The notes below the pieces were generated by a model. It saw only the letters and a list, made by a program, of their open reading frames with translations. It made no database searches and was not told where the DNA came from. From Pelagophyceae sp. CCMP2097 (lineage: Eukaryota > Sar > Pelagophyceae), in the NCBI GenBank assembly GCA_026770575.1, contig MU657221.1, forward strand, positions 263,880 through 280,001: 16,122 nt of DNA, given 5' to 3'. Positions 7,564 through 15,789 of this stretch are shown in pieces; the stretch's first letter is position 1, and every line of letters starts with the position of its first letter. The translations under genes and the position numbers were made by a program.

Positions 7564-7658
7564 CACTGTCGAATTAGATTATCACCGGAAATCTATTAAC
7601 TATTTTTGGCTCGTGAAGGCGGCTGGCGCTGCGCCGGCCACTCCCGCGAGACGCCCTG
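7564..7658. repeat. 95-bp direct repeat, copy 1
   Basis: It is identical over 95 bp to 16028-16122, where the second copy is cut by the window end, so the full repeat may be longer. It starts CACTGTCGAATTAGATTATC and ends in a GC-rich part containing GGCTGGCGCTGCGCCGGCC. Perfect identity over two base-composition regimes means a recent duplication or transposition. Nothing in it looks coding. Confidence 0.95.
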
Positions 7659-7790
7659 GGCGCGCTTGTTTGGCTTTTTCGTCAACTGCCTTATTTTGGC
7701 GAGTCTCTGCGAAAGCTTCTTAATTTAGTAGTTAATCAAGTCCATACATTAGGGCCCAAATCAAAAGTCGATGAAGGCGCCAATGAGTTC
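7659..7790. other. Downstream flank of the 95-bp repeat; no gene
   Basis: This may be a continuation of the repeat unit, since the second copy leaves the window here. No gene or clear structure is seen. Confidence 0.3.
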
Positions 7791-7851
7791 CCGGCCAATT
7801 AGGACAGACGTTAGGGGCATTGTGCCCGAACGTTATGTCCAAATTGGCCGG
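7791..7851. repeat. 61-bp foldback hairpin
   Basis: CCGGCCAATTAGGACAGACG on the left pairs with the reverse complement of CGTTATGTCCAAATTGGCCGG on the right, with about three mismatches or bulges. The loop continues pairing as GGGCA-TTG-TGCCC, so nearly all 61 nt fold on themselves. Weaker pairing extends to about 7774-7868. A transcript would form a long, almost perfect stem comparable in size to a miRNA precursor; a foldback repeat is equally possible. Confidence 0.7.
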
Positions 7852-8036
7852 CAATTCCTTGCCTCCAAAGTAGGCTACTAAAATTTCGCGGTTTGAGGCG
7901 TATCTTCTTCGCGCGCTGGTCTCCGAGGCGCCAACTTATACGACTGGAGGGGGCGGCAAGAGCGCACGCGCTAAAAAAAGTTATCTTCGGCGATTTCTGT
8001 TGTGCAAATTTGCCAGTGATCCTACCTTATCGGAAG

Positions 8037-8719
8037 CGCGCGGGTACGCCCCCGGCGCCTCCCGTTGACGGCGCCGCCGGCGCTTGCGTCGGCGGCGTCG
8101 GCGCGGACCACGAGGAGGAGGACGCATGCGCCCTGCTCGAGGAGGCGCTGCCACCGCTTCCAGAGACGCAGGACGGCCGCCGGCCGACGCTGCGACGCAT
8201 CACGCTGTCTCGTGGCGTCAACGACATCACCATCGCGTCAGCGCTCCGAATAAAAATGCGAGAGAAGCAGCAAGGCTCATTAGAGAGCGGCAGCGTCGCG
8301 CGCTACCGCGGCCGAATGAAGGCTGGGTCGGTTATCAAAAAGGAGGAAGCCACCGCAGCGGAGGCCCAGCTGCACGCGGCGAGGACAGTGGCTTTTTTTT
8401 GCCGACGAAGTTCGCCATCGCGGGCGAGGCGGCGAAGGCGTGCGTCGGCGTCGAGCAGTTCAACGCCAAGGGCGTGAAGGTATTTGGCACCATCGTCAAG
8501 GTGCTCGTCGCCGCGCCGCCGTCGGACAAGATCACGTGGCTCGTCGGCGGCGCCGTCGGAGAGACGCTGGAGGTCGACGCGGCCCAAACGTGCTTGATCA
8601 ACCCGGCGCTGGTGGTCGAAGACACTGCTGCCGACGACGAGCCGAGGCAAACGCAGCTGCGGTGCTCGCTCTTGCTGGGCGACTTCCGCGACGCGGGGGC
8701 TCTGCTCTACGAGTCGTGA
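8037..8719 (+). pseudogene. Unknown protein broken at a T8 run
   Basis: Coding character starts near 8037, with no ATG before codon 122 of the frame opening at 7893 (8256), so an upstream exon is likely. The first part runs in one frame to 8399 and contains RPTLRRITLSRGVNDITIAS and a basic stretch RYRGRMKAGSVIKKEEA. At 8393-8400 lies a run of eight T. The protein then continues in another frame to TGA at 8717-8719 with GVKVFGTIVKVL, DKITWLV and ETLEVDAAQTCLI, three strand-like segments suggesting a small beta-barrel (Tudor/BAH-like, inference). One extra T would join the two parts seamlessly, so this is a sequencing or assembly indel, or a genuine inactivating slip. Family not recognised; similar barrels occur in transposase-associated proteins of protists, which the repeat-rich setting would suit. 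Confidence 0.45.
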
Positions 8720-9006
8720 CACGCGGTGCCACCTGAGGGCCGCGCGCCGCTCGCCTCGGCTAGGCCTTCTTTCGAGACGCTGCCGTTTCGCTCGGCGATG
8801 ACGTTACCCCTTGTACCGCTTGAAACACCCGTGGGCACTGTCCCCTCCTGTGCTATGCCCTGCGGTGGCGTGGCATCGCGAAGACGCGCCCGGCGGCGCC
8901 GGCACGGAGCGAGCGCCGCGGCGTACGCGGCGTGCCGCGGCCGCCCGAGCGGCGCCTGCACCGGCTCGCCGACCAGGAACTTGGGGACATGACAAAAGGC
9001 CGTTGC
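8720..9006. other. Ambiguous GC-rich spacer with an open minus frame
   Basis: The minus strand is open from about 8996 to 8707 and contains FCHVPKFLVGEPVQAPLGRP, which looks more protein-like than the alternatives. It could be a further exon or remnant of the 9007-9465 region in a different frame. There is no start codon at a sensible place and no clear splice site, so I do not call a gene. An 11-bp match to the 6157-7123 element terminus sits at 8805-8815. Confidence 0.2.
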
Positions 9007-9465
9007 TTAGTTCGACCCTGAGTCGTCCTCGTCCTCGTCCTCGCTCGTGTCCTCGTCGTCGGAGCCGTCCTCCGCGGCGAGCTTGGCGACCATGGCCTCG
9101 TGCTCGGCGTACAAGACGTTTTGGGAGATGTTTTTGGCGGCCCAGGCGGCGATGGCCGCGGGTTTGGCGGCGGTGTTGAAGGGCGTCGGCACGGGCACCT
9201 GTTGCCACCGCAGGAGCGCCGAGATCTTGAGGAGGTCGAGGCCCGAGATGTCGTACGAAGATGCAATCAGGCCCGAGAGCGCATCGCGCAACTCGATGGT
9301 CCTTTTGTCCACGCGCGCGGCCGCGGTGCGGGCGCGCTTCTTCGTCTGCTCCGTGCGCTGCGCCTCGTCGGCCTCGGCTTGCTCTCTAAGCTACGCGGCG
9401 ATGGTGATGGCGCTGTTTGCTAAGCAGACAGACCCAGAGTTCGCATGGTTCGACCCACGAAACAT
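9007..9465 (-). pseudogene. Small coiled-coil / SAP-like protein with in-frame TAG
   Basis: The clear coding part runs from 9390 to TAA at 9007-9009. It has a charged Gln/Glu-rich N-terminal segment (LREQAEADEAQRTEQTKKRA), then RTIELRDALSGLIAS, DLLKISALLRWQQVPVPTPF and KPAAIAAWAAKN, and a very acidic tail (EDGSDDEDTSEDEDED). The helix-RW-helix pattern with a late Lys is loosely like SAP-type DNA-binding motifs (low-confidence inference). There is no ATG in this part. The same frame extends upstream through one TAG (9391-9393) to an ATG at 9465. Either the TAG is a nonsense mutation (CAG to TAG would restore Gln in a Gln-rich helix), or the true start lies in a spliced upstream exon. It converges on the 8037-8719 gene. 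Confidence 0.45.
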
Positions 9466-10127
9466 CCCTTTTTGTTAACATATTCTATCTCCGGGATAAT
9501 TCCCATGGATCAAGAATCTAACAATTCTCCGAATCAAATAGGAATTCCTAGGGTTTAGGCACTTCCTATGCCGGAGCCGGCTGTGCTGCAGTGTGCAGAA
9601 CCGGCGGTCGGACTTTGAAAGGCTTCTTTTAAATTAATTTGTTGCCGCAAGAAAGCCCCCATGTTCGAATGTGGGACGCCAAGAAAGCCCCCTCGAAGCG
9701 CCTCGGCCCCAGCGCGGCGCACGTGGCCCTCGGCGCAAGGCGACTCTGTCCACCTTTTCATGCACGAGCGTCATCGCTCGGCTGGCAGGTTGCGCCGGAG
9801 CGTCTCGGCTCGGATGGCGTTGCACAGTATTGGGCCAGCCCCATCAAGGATGGATTTTAAGCAAGCAACTGCCTGACAGTATCATGAGTGCACCCTCGAC
9901 CGAGACGAGGGGCCGCGACCCGGATGATCACTGAACGAGGTTTCTCCCGACCTCCGTGCACGAGCCGCACCGTCGCAGTCCAGGGCCGCCGGTCACTGAG
10001 GCCCAATCTTAGAGCCCCTCCTCAGAGTCCAGGGTCGTGGCAGGGCCGCATCCTCGTCGTCGAGGGCCGTAGTCGCCGAAGCGCCGCAGTTTACTATGAT
10101 ACGGGTACACTTTATGATGATACGTTC
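9466..10127. other. Intergenic; no supported gene
   Basis: 9466-9650 is AT-rich and featureless. 9650-9880 is GC-rich with Arg-rich frames on both strands and no motif. 9880-10080 contains repeated CAGGGCCGC/GAGGGCCG words, a weak relative of the GC-rich array at 2018-2450. 10097-10125 has a short ATGATACG direct repeat. This last part would hold the 3' end of the large minus-strand gene's transcript. Confidence 0.35.
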
Positions 10128-13100
10128 CTACGTGAGGCGCCGCGCCGACTTCCGGCCCGTCGCCGCTGTCCGCTGGCCGAGGGCGACGGCGCCGTCGTGC
10201 GGGCCCTGCAGCGCAGGCGGCGGCGCGCGGCCTAGTCGGAGGCGCGCATCTCGGGCCCGCATCAACGTCGTCCGGCTCTTCACAAACGACGGACCTTGGA
10301 GGCGGAGCTTGTCGTCAGTGAGGAGTTTCCGGTTGGCGTCGAGGCTGCGCGGCCGGTCCGCTTTCAAGTTGCCCATGGCCGCATATTGCCTCGTCTGCTG
10401 CAGTGCGTGCTCGGCCACGGGCCCGACGAGCCGTGCGTCCAGCGACGCCTTGAGGCACTGCCTCGCCGAGATAAGAGCGACGACTGCTTCCCTGCGCTCG
10501 ACGTCGTTCTGAACCTGGAACAACAGTCGCACCACGCGGCCCCCAAACTCGTGCGTCTTGGCCAAGAGCTCCGAATGCCTAGAAGGCCGGTCGGTCCGCC
10601 CTTCGACCGTGCGAGTCTCGAGTCCCCGAGAGGGATGCACCCGCGGATGTCGGAGAGGCCTCGTTCCCGGTAATGCTGCTTGTACGTCGCCCAGTCGATC
10701 TGGCCCGTCACCTTGGGCGCCACCTTGCCGTTCTCCAGGTCCATGTTCCACCACTCGTGGTAGTAGCCCCGTTCTTCCGAAAAGACGACGTTCTTCATGT
10801 TGATCGGGTCCAAGTCGGAAAACGACCCGACACCCGCCGGCGGCTTCACCATGCGCAGCCCGCTCTCCAGCGCGCGTAGCCGCAGCTCCGCGTCGTCGAG
10901 GCCCCAGCCCCAGCAGTCGTTTGGGTAGCCGTTGCATTGCTCAAAGTCTCCGGGAGTAAACGCGATGGCGCCGCCGCAAAAGTCAGAGGCGCGATACTTC
11001 GTCCGCCACGCGCCCCCAATGTGCAGCGGCCGGCCCTTTTGCGGCGGTACGGCGTAAAAGGGCATGAGCTCGACGGAGGGTAAAATGTCGACGTCGTGGA
11101 AGATGACAGAGTCGAACGCCTCTGCCCCGTGGCCGCAGCACATTTCCTGAAACGCAGCATTCATGAGCCTGCCGCGATTGAACTTGCGGCCGTCGTCGGC
11201 CTGCGTCGCCACGACGATGGTGAAAGAGCAAGAAGGGCGCGCGTAGCTCAAGTAGGCCACGAGGTATGGTACGAACCTATTTTTGTATTTAGTGGCATTT
11301 AGTGGCATTTAGTGGCATTTAGTGGTATTTAGTGGTATGTAACGGCGCGCTCGTCTGGCGCGCGGGGCCGCCGCATGCACTTCATCCTCTCGCTTCTCTG
11401 CACATCCCTGCTTCCCCGCGGTGCGTTTAAAACGCGCGGGTCTCGCGCTTGAAGAGCTGCGGCTGCCGATCTTGCAACGGGAGTTGGTTCCGGAAGGCGA
11501 CGATGACGCAGATGCGCGGCGGTCGCCCGCGCTGCCGCGCCTGCAAGTAGTTGGACAGCGCGCGGTCGAACGGGAGGAGTGCCACTCGGTGCTGGAGAGC
11601 GCCGTCGCGAGAGAACGCCGCCGACAAGACACCGCCAGCAGCGCCGGCGTCCAGAGGAGCGCCCGTCGCGCGTGCGTCGTGTTCGCGGACGTCGTGGGCG
11701 ACGGTGGTGTCGTCGCCGTCGGGCGCGGCGGCGTCGCCGTCGTCTGCGTTCACCGCCGACGCCTGCGTCTCGCCTCTTGGCGCTTCAGCGCCGATTCCGG
11801 ATTCTTCGGCGCCTCTGGCTGCGTCCGCCGCGAGCATGCGCGAGACGTCGTGGAAGGCTTTTAATACGGTGTGGTCCTCGCTCGCGGAACATTCAGAATC
11901 GCGGTGCCCCGGCCACGCCGCTGCCGCGCACTCCACCGAGCAGTAGATGACCGCCTTGCATCGCGCGCAGCGCTTAAACTTCTTACCGTTGTGCGACAAA
12001 CGGCCGGGCTTGCCGCACCACGCGCACCGCTTTTCGTCGTTGAAGACGCTCGTCGACTCCGCGTCTTGGCCGTCCCACGAGTACCCGCCGGGCGTCGCCA
12101 GCAGCATCGCCGCCTGCCGATCTGCCGCGTTCCCAATGAAGCCGCCGCCCTGCCGCAGCTGCAACTGCCGCGCTGACGCGAGCACGAGCGCCGCGCCACC
12201 GTCTGCGTCAAAACCGTCGATGGGCTGCTGCAGGGCGACGAGGTCGACCCCGTAGCGCAGCCAGTCGCCGCGGCCAGCGTTGTCCGGCGCGCCGCGGACG
12301 TACGGCGGCCGGCCGAGTTTGCCGAACGCCTTTTCCGGCGCTATCAAAAAGTGCGCCGTCTCGCCCGCGCGCATCGAAGCCAGCGCCTCGTGCAGGCCCT
12401 GTACGTACGGCTCCGTCGCCTCAGCGTAGACGTTCGACGCTTTGTCGTCGGAAAGAGTGTCGGAGAAGAGAGTGAACGTGAGAGGCCGCTTGGAGTTTGA
12501 GTCGTAAGACGACTCCACCGCAGTCCCATCGAGCCGCGTGACGATGATGTGGCACGTGCAGAGGCACCCAGCGACGGGCCGCCGGCCCTTCAAAGGCGGC
12601 GCGTCGGTTTGCTCTGCGCGTTCTCGCTCTGCATGTCCTCGCGGCACAATCGAGACGCCCCCAAACGGTGCCTCTACGACGCGCGCGAGGCCGCTTCGAA
12701 GCGAGTGCTTGAAGAGCGAACCGTCGCCGCACAGGTCCAAAGGCGCGCCGTCGCTTTGCGCCTCGAGAGGCGCTTCGCCGGCGGACATCCCGGGGATGTT
12801 TTCCGTGGTGTCAACGTCGGCCGGGCCGCTGTCCGCCGCGTCGTCGGCCGCGCCGTACCATGACAAGTGTGTCGGCGGGCCGCGTTTGCGTGGCCGGCCG
12901 TCGGCGTCCCAGAAATGCCGGTACCCCGCAGACGCCGGTCGCCAGACGTCGCCCGACGCCACGACGGCTTGAATGGTTATGTCGTCGCCGGCCGCCGACG
13001 CGCCCATGTCGGTCTGGACGACGGCCGTCGGGCCTCTTTCGGCGACGCCACCGCTTTCGTCCGGCGGCGGCGCTGGCGGCACGCCGACGAGCCGGAAGCG

Positions 13101-14544
13101 GTCCCAGCAGCCGCCGCCATCTTCGGTGCGCGCCGACGATTCGGAATAAGGTTGGTGCGTCGAAGCGTCTTCCACCGAAGCCTCGGCAACGTCGTCGGAC
13201 GGCGCCTCGTCGCGTGCGGCGGCCGTCGACGGCGCGGTGAGCCCTCCGACGGCCGTCTCGTATTCCGGCGGCGGCGGCCCTGCGTCGCCACGCAGATCTG
13301 CCGCCGGCGCCGGCGCCGCCGCGCGGTACCGCCCGCCCGCGGCCGGTGCCGTAGGCCGGTCGACCTTACCCTGCTCCCAGAGGAGGACCTGCTCGTACCA
13401 GCGCACGGCGGCGTCCTTGGTCTCGAGGAGTGGGTTGGCGGCCTTGAGAGTGCGATGGATCCCGTCCGTTTCCTTGCATTCGCCGACCCAGTCGCTCTTC
13501 AGCACGTGCTCCGCTGGGACGCGGTGCCGCACGTGGCCGTGCTCGAAGCGCACGTCGTAGGAGCAGTCGTCATCGTGTGCGTTCAAAACGGCGCCGCGGA
13601 ACATGCGGCGGACTTTGTCGTACCGCGCCTCGCACCTGTCGCCCGGCGAGAGAGCCATCAAGTGCCGCATCTGCGCAAAGTCGACGTGGTACCCGAGCCG
13701 CAAGTCGCCAAACGAAGACTCGGCCGTCGACGCGGCGGCCGGCTCGCCGACGTCGCCGGCCACGCCGCCAGGCGCGCCACGGCCCCAATAAAATCCGGCT
13801 TTCCTGCCTTTGAAATTCGCGCAGGGTATAAACTCGACGCGGCCCGAGTCTGGCTCGAGCTGCTGCGCCTGGAAGCGCTTGACGTTCTCGCAGCGCAGAG
13901 ATGCGACGTCTGCCGCCGAGAGCTCGGGCCGCGGGACCGCGGGAGGCTCGAACTTGGCCAGCTCGGCCGAGCGGTCCTGAAGCAAGGAGAGCGCTTGATC
14001 GGTGCCGCCCCCTCTTCGATTCGTTGGAATCTTTGGCGGAGAATCTTGGAAGAGGACTCTTTGGCGAAGACGTACCTTGGGCTCGGCGAGCTGGCGCGCT
14101 TCAAAGTCCATCGGCGCCCAAAGTGGGTGGCTCCGCGGAAGCGCCCACGCCGACCCGACGTGCGGCGTTGCCGCGCCTGCGGTGATCGAATCCGTCGCAA
14201 GAGCCTCGCGCTTCTGACTAGCGCCCTGGCACATTTCGAAAATTTCAAAGGCTGTGCGTTTTCCATGTGCGTCTTCCGGGGCGCACCGTAGAGCGCGTGC
14301 GTCGCGATGTCGCCGTCGTGCACGACGTCGCGGAGGACCTGCGGCGGAGGCGTCGAAGAGGTTTGTCGCTCGGTCGCCGGCCGCCGCGCGCGTCTACGAG
14401 GGCCTCCACCCTCGAGCCACGGCGGACGCAGTATGGTGCGATGTCGCCGGGCGCCGCTACTTGGAGGCCGCGGTCGAAGCGCCCCGTGCGTTCACCGCCT
14501 TCAAAGCCGCTGCGCACGCGGTTCGTTTCATTCGAAGCGCGCAT
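10128..14544 (-). CDS. Tudor-like / FKBP / MYND / GT7 galactosyltransferase fusion, 5 exons
   Basis: Exons 14544-14398, 14338-14233, 14176-11467, 11276-10641 and 10578-10128 join in frame to 4050 nt (1349 codons, TAG stop). Domains, model numbering: Tudor-like barrel about 260-312 (GDRCEARYD, YDVRFEHG); FKBP-type prolyl isomerase about 618-733 (DGTAVESSYDS, MRAGETAHFLIAPEKAFGKL); MYND zinc finger 802-847 (C802, C805, C821, C824, C830, C834, H842, C847); family-7 glycosyltransferase from about 970 (VIVAFRNQ, FNRG 1020-1023, FHDVDILP with DVD 1049-1051, WGWGLDD 1110-1116). GT7 enzymes move galactose or GalNAc from UDP-sugar in the Golgi; DVD binds metal. I see no N-terminal signal or membrane anchor, odd for a Golgi enzyme. 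The last exon (about 150 residues, basic) is unrecognised. The start is the first ATG of an open frame beginning at 14692; exons 1-2 are less certain than 3-5. Two adjacent genes merged by my model remain possible, but the split GT7 motif argues against it. Confidence 0.75.
10579..10640 (-). other. Intron 4 (62 nt, GT-AG, phase 2)
   Basis: Donor CCGCGG|GTGCATCC and acceptor CCTTCTAG|GCATTC on the minus strand. Splicing joins GLSDIRG to HSELLAKTHEFGGR, moving from a frame that degenerates into Ser/Arg-rich translation to one that stays protein-like (VVRLLFQVQNDVERREAVVA) until TAG at 10128-10130. The change in coding character at exactly this point is the main support. Confidence 0.65.
11277..11466 (-). 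other. Intron 3 inside the GT7 domain (190 nt, apparent GC-AG, phase 2)
   Basis: The 935-codon frame ends with ICVIVAFRNQLPLQDR followed by ten non-conserved residues and a stop. The next frame resumes with RFVPYLVAYL. In GT7 enzymes the PFR(D/E)R motif is followed about six residues later by FVPH/FVPY, so the match requires joining QDR directly to FVPYL. This puts the donor at CG|GCAGCC and the acceptor at AAAATAG|G, a GC-AG pair. No GT donor gives the right spacing. The 3' part holds the 10-bp tandem array at 11286-11338. Confidence 0.65.
11286..11338 (-). repeat. 10-bp tandem array next to a 3' splice site
   Basis: On the plus strand AGTGG(C/T)ATTT is repeated five times (11291-11340, last copy altered). 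On the minus strand this gives ACTAAAT five times at 10-nt intervals, ending about 10 nt before the intron-3 acceptor. Each copy resembles a branch-point sequence of the CTAAC/CTAAT type. Confidence 0.9.
14177..14232 (-). other. Proposed intron 2 (56 nt, GT-AG, phase 1)
   Basis: Donor AAAT|GTGCCAGG and acceptor ATCACCGCAG|GCGC on the minus strand. Splicing joins PLKFSK to CAATPHVGSAW, connecting the exon-2 frame to the long third exon. Alternatively translation could start in the long frame itself (ATG 14234 or 14111) and exons 1-2 would be spurious. Confidence 0.4.
14339..14397 (-). other. Proposed intron 1 (59 nt, GT-AG, phase 0)
   Basis: Donor CTC|GTAGAC and acceptor CCGCAG|GTCC on the minus strand. 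Removing it joins GSRVEAL to VLRDVVHDGDIATHAL and shifts between two otherwise separate open frames. The 3' end has a CCTCCGCCGCAG pyrimidine-rich acceptor. Moderate support; no transcript evidence. Confidence 0.4.
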
Positions 14545-14916
14545 TCCGTCGAGCGCTAGCAAGTGCCGAGCAGGGGCCTCGTGCGAGGGCGTCTCCCACG
14601 GCGCGCCGTGAGTCGCGCGCGCGGAGGCGGACCCTTGGCGCCAGCAGCAGCCAGCTCCAAAGTTCGTTTTTTTTCCTTGCGGGGGGAGGGTTATCTAGGA
14701 ATCCTATGTAGACCCGCTTTTCAAAATCACGATTCTCGAATTGAGACAAACTGTTTGATGGAGTCGACGCGCCTCGACGCGAGCTTTCGAGATCCGACAA
14801 CTTTAGCTCCGCGGGCGGGGTCCGCGCTGAGATACTCGCGCCCAAAGTGTAACGGAATGTCGTTTTAAATTTTGGCAATTTGACTTTGGAACATGCGTGC
14901 AGTACTTAAGATTTGA
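14545..14916. other. Upstream flank of the large gene; probable promoter/5' UTR
   Basis: The minus frame stays open from 14544 up to 14692 (TAA at 14693-14695) without an ATG. The alternative minus frame 14528-14878 has an ATG but no motif. Composition falls from GC-rich to mixed near 14660-14690, where an A8 run and a C6 run (minus strand) occur. No core-promoter motif can be assigned. Confidence 0.3.
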
Positions 14917-15214
14917 TATGAACCTCCCGAGGCGCGATTATCGAGCACAGCGAGCCAAGTTTCGCCCAAACGAACGCGCAAAAGTGGGGCTGCCGAGCCT
15001 AGGCCCGACGGCCTTCCCCGAGCCGCCATACGAGGTCCAGCGGCTGCGCGCGCGCGCATGGTACCTCCCGAGCATGGGCCCGGCTTCATATTGGGGCAGT
15101 TCGACCGCATCGGGGAGTTGGAGCGGTTCAGGTGAGACCATTTTCGGACACACCGATAACAGCCCGCGCGCCTCCAGGGGAAAGGAGGCTCGCGGTTCCG
15201 GGGTATTGGCGTAG
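14917..15214 (+). CDS. Small two-exon candidate gene, function unknown
   Basis: The plus frame open from 14917 contains, from ATG 15058, PPEHGPGFILGQFDRIGELE, which looks like real protein. It runs straight into a textbook donor TTCAG|GTGAGACC at 15131/15132. A 46-nt intron ending GCGCGCCTCCAG| at 15177, with a GATAAC branch-like motif at 15155-15160, would join it in frame to GKEARGSGVLA and TAG at 15212-15214. The start is uncertain: upstream of 15058 the frame is Arg/Ala-rich and may include another splice acceptor (CCTAG at 14998-15002). Overlapping open frames on the minus strand (14938-15234) are the main rival. No family is recognised. Confidence 0.28.
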
Positions 15215-15283
15215 TGGCGCGTCCGTAGCGACACTCCTGACCCCAGGGGACGTCGGTGCGCGGCGGGGCGGCGCCTCCCAGTT

Positions 15284-15302
15284 CGAAGGTTGGGAGCACT
15301 GT
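15284..15302. repeat. 19-bp direct repeat, copy 1
   Basis: CGAAGGTTGGGAGCACTGT here is identical at 16015-16033. After the shared CACTGT the two copies diverge: TTCTATTT here, CGAATTAG there. Confidence 0.9.
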
Positions 15303-15316
15303 TTCTATTTACTGAC

Positions 15317-15685
15317 TAGAATAGAACTCAAATTAAGAACCGGCTAAGCGGGAAAAAATTCAGAGGCCGGAATATGCCGTTAATAGCGGTTTTGACGCTG
15401 CCAGGGGACGCGCCTAGGTCCCCTCCTTCCACCCCCAAATCAAGGCGTCCGTGGAAGACCTCTGAGAGAAATTTAGCATAGGCAGAGTCCGGACCGACCA
15501 TCGGTTCCTAAAAAAACGCCGGTCAGATTAAGAACCGGGCCCCTGGAGCCGGATAATATCCCAATAAGGGATTTAATAGATTTTAATTGGGTCTTATAAA
15601 TGCCTTATTGAGATATTGAACGTCATTTGTCGATTTTTTCGTCGGTTCTTAATCTGACCTGGTTCTTAATGTGAGTTCTATTCTA
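15317..15685. mobile_element. 369-bp TA-bounded inverted-repeat element
   Basis: The 27-bp end 15317-15343 (TAGAATAGAACTCAAATTAA...) matches the inverse of 15659-15685 at 25 positions, and both ends begin with TA. Nothing inside looks coding. It contains a second, shorter inverted-repeat unit (15521-15659). It starts 15 bp after the 19-bp repeat copy at 15284-15302. A Tc1/mariner-type MITE is the simplest reading. Confidence 0.65.
15521..15659. repeat. Inner inverted repeat nested in the 15317-15685 element
   Basis: GGTCAGATTAAGAACCG at 15521-15537 is the exact inverse of 15643-15659. It shares the ATTAAGAACCG core with the outer termini, so inner and outer ends appear related, as if one family member inserted into another or an end was duplicated. 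Between the arms, CCCAATAAGG and CCTTATTGAG form a further weak stem. Confidence 0.8.
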
Positions 15686-15789
15686 TAGCAAGCAGCGCGG
15701 GGCATTCGCAAAAGGAAATGGAGGAAGGGGAAATTCGAGGGCGGCAGCGGCGAGCGGGCGTCAGGTCACCACCAAGCAGCCTCAGCCGG

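Noticed and set aside
9047..9478. 143-codon plus-strand ORF
   Set aside because: It is the antisense shadow of the acidic-tailed minus-strand coding region; the Ser-rich start is the reverse of the Asp/Glu tail.
10364..10578. C-terminal continuation of the GT7 frame past intron 4
   Set aside because: After GLSDIRG that frame becomes Ser/Arg/Trp-rich noise. The alternative frame joined by a clean GT-AG intron keeps protein-like character.
12867..14291. 474-codon open frame on the plus strand
   Set aside because: It is antisense to the long third exon of the fusion gene. GC-rich coding DNA commonly leaves the opposite strand open, and its translation is Arg/Val-rich without motifs, while the minus strand shows FKBP, MYND and Tudor-like signatures.
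14254..14559. 101-codon plus-strand ORF opposite exons 1-2 of the fusion gene
   Set aside because: It looks moderately coding (AAEASKRFVARSPAAARVYE), but the minus-strand exons splice in frame into the large gene. The choice between strands here is not settled; it is the main alternative to exons 1-2.
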